DNA of 64,000 nt. Origin: Methanobacteriota archaeon. Lineage in GTDB: Archaea; Halobacteriota; Methanosarcinia; Methanotrichales; Methanotrichaceae. Shown here one piece after another: positions 63,998 through 64,000 of the stretch. The position numbers were made by a program, and so were the translations under genes. The notes below the pieces were generated by a model. That model saw only the letters and a program-made list of their open reading frames with translations. It made no database searches and had not been told where the DNA came from. Location: positions 92,664 to 156,663 of the forward strand of contig JAKPCO010000080.1 in the NCBI GenBank assembly GCA_029553285.1. Reading direction: 5' to 3'. The number at the start of each line of letters is the position of its first letter. The first letter of the stretch is position 1.

Positions 63998-64000
63998 AAC
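63971..64000 (+). CRISPR. Putative first CRISPR repeat, at the window edge
   Basis: The window ends in GTTCCAGGAAAACAAGGATT followed by GAAAC. ATTGAAAC is the conserved 3' end of many archaeal type I repeats and becomes the 8-nt handle of crRNA. Its position, directly downstream of cas6, a TATA box and a hairpin, fits the leader end of an array. Only one copy is visible, so the left boundary and the repeat itself are not proven. Confidence 0.65.

Overview
The window looks like chromosome of a methanogenic archaeon, most likely an acetate-using Methanothrix (Methanosaeta), perhaps the thermophilic species; this assignment is inference. The support is: archaeal information genes (nob1, pelota, secE, an archaeal AdoMet synthetase, a non-discriminating-type archaeal AspRS), methanogen cofactor and enzyme-maturation genes (MptE-like pterin pyrophosphokinase, YcaO plus TfuA for McrA thioglycine, a formylmethanofuran-dehydrogenase C-like beta-helix protein, cobQ, moeA, mobB), AGA/AGG-dominated arginine codons, and TATA boxes about 25 nt upstream of many starts. 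I see no tRNA or rRNA gene.

Layout. 1-7.1 kb: end of an MFS exporter, an M20 peptidase, mobB, a two-gene NitT/TauT-like ABC importer without its ATPase (behind a GGAA-N6-TTCC operator-like site), adenine deaminase and a radical SAM protein. 7.1-10.8 kb (minus): small hypothetical, FwdC-like protein and two glycosyltransferases. 11.2-12.3 kb (minus): nob1-gfcR. 12.6-15.5 kb (plus): Cys-rich unknown, ycaO, tfuA. 15.6-20.6 kb: AdoMet synthetase, then a HyuA / HDAC-like / zinc-protein operon. 20.9-27.3 kb: Ca-type P-ATPase, archaeal class I aldolase, two secreted proteins and a cyclase. 27.3-32.4 kb: a 1690-residue soluble hybrid histidine kinase. 32.5-36.1 kb: cobQ, moeA, and an ADH-synthase type aldolase. 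36.5-42 kb: FkbM methyltransferase, a CoA-transferase/GNAT fusion, and phoU-like / phoU / pstB without pstSCA. 42.1-44.1 kb: an in-frame mptE-aspS open frame. 44.2-53.5 kb: secreted protein, pelota, ferritin-like protein, HAD hydrolase, pyrF, membrane histidine kinase, secreted protein, secE, phenylacetate-CoA ligase. 53.8-55.1 kb: glnA.

55.3-64 kb is a complete type I-B CRISPR-Cas locus in the order cas1-cas2-cas4-cas8b-cas7-cas5-cas3-cas6. The window ends in what looks like the first repeat of its array, and the putative leader promoter lies inside the 3' end of cas6.

The most novel non-coding signal is a family of short inverted-repeat elements (MITE-like, 75-195 bp) between genes. Termini read CGCTCTTATCC / ATAAGAGCG. 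Two copies have perfect 8-bp target duplications and two more have 6/8 ones. One sits directly against the TATA box of a glycosyltransferase gene. Other points worth following: the mptE-aspS frame with a possible internal promoter and TTG start, the unknown gene one base upstream of ycaO-tfuA, and a palindromic operator candidate at the ADH-synthase promoter.
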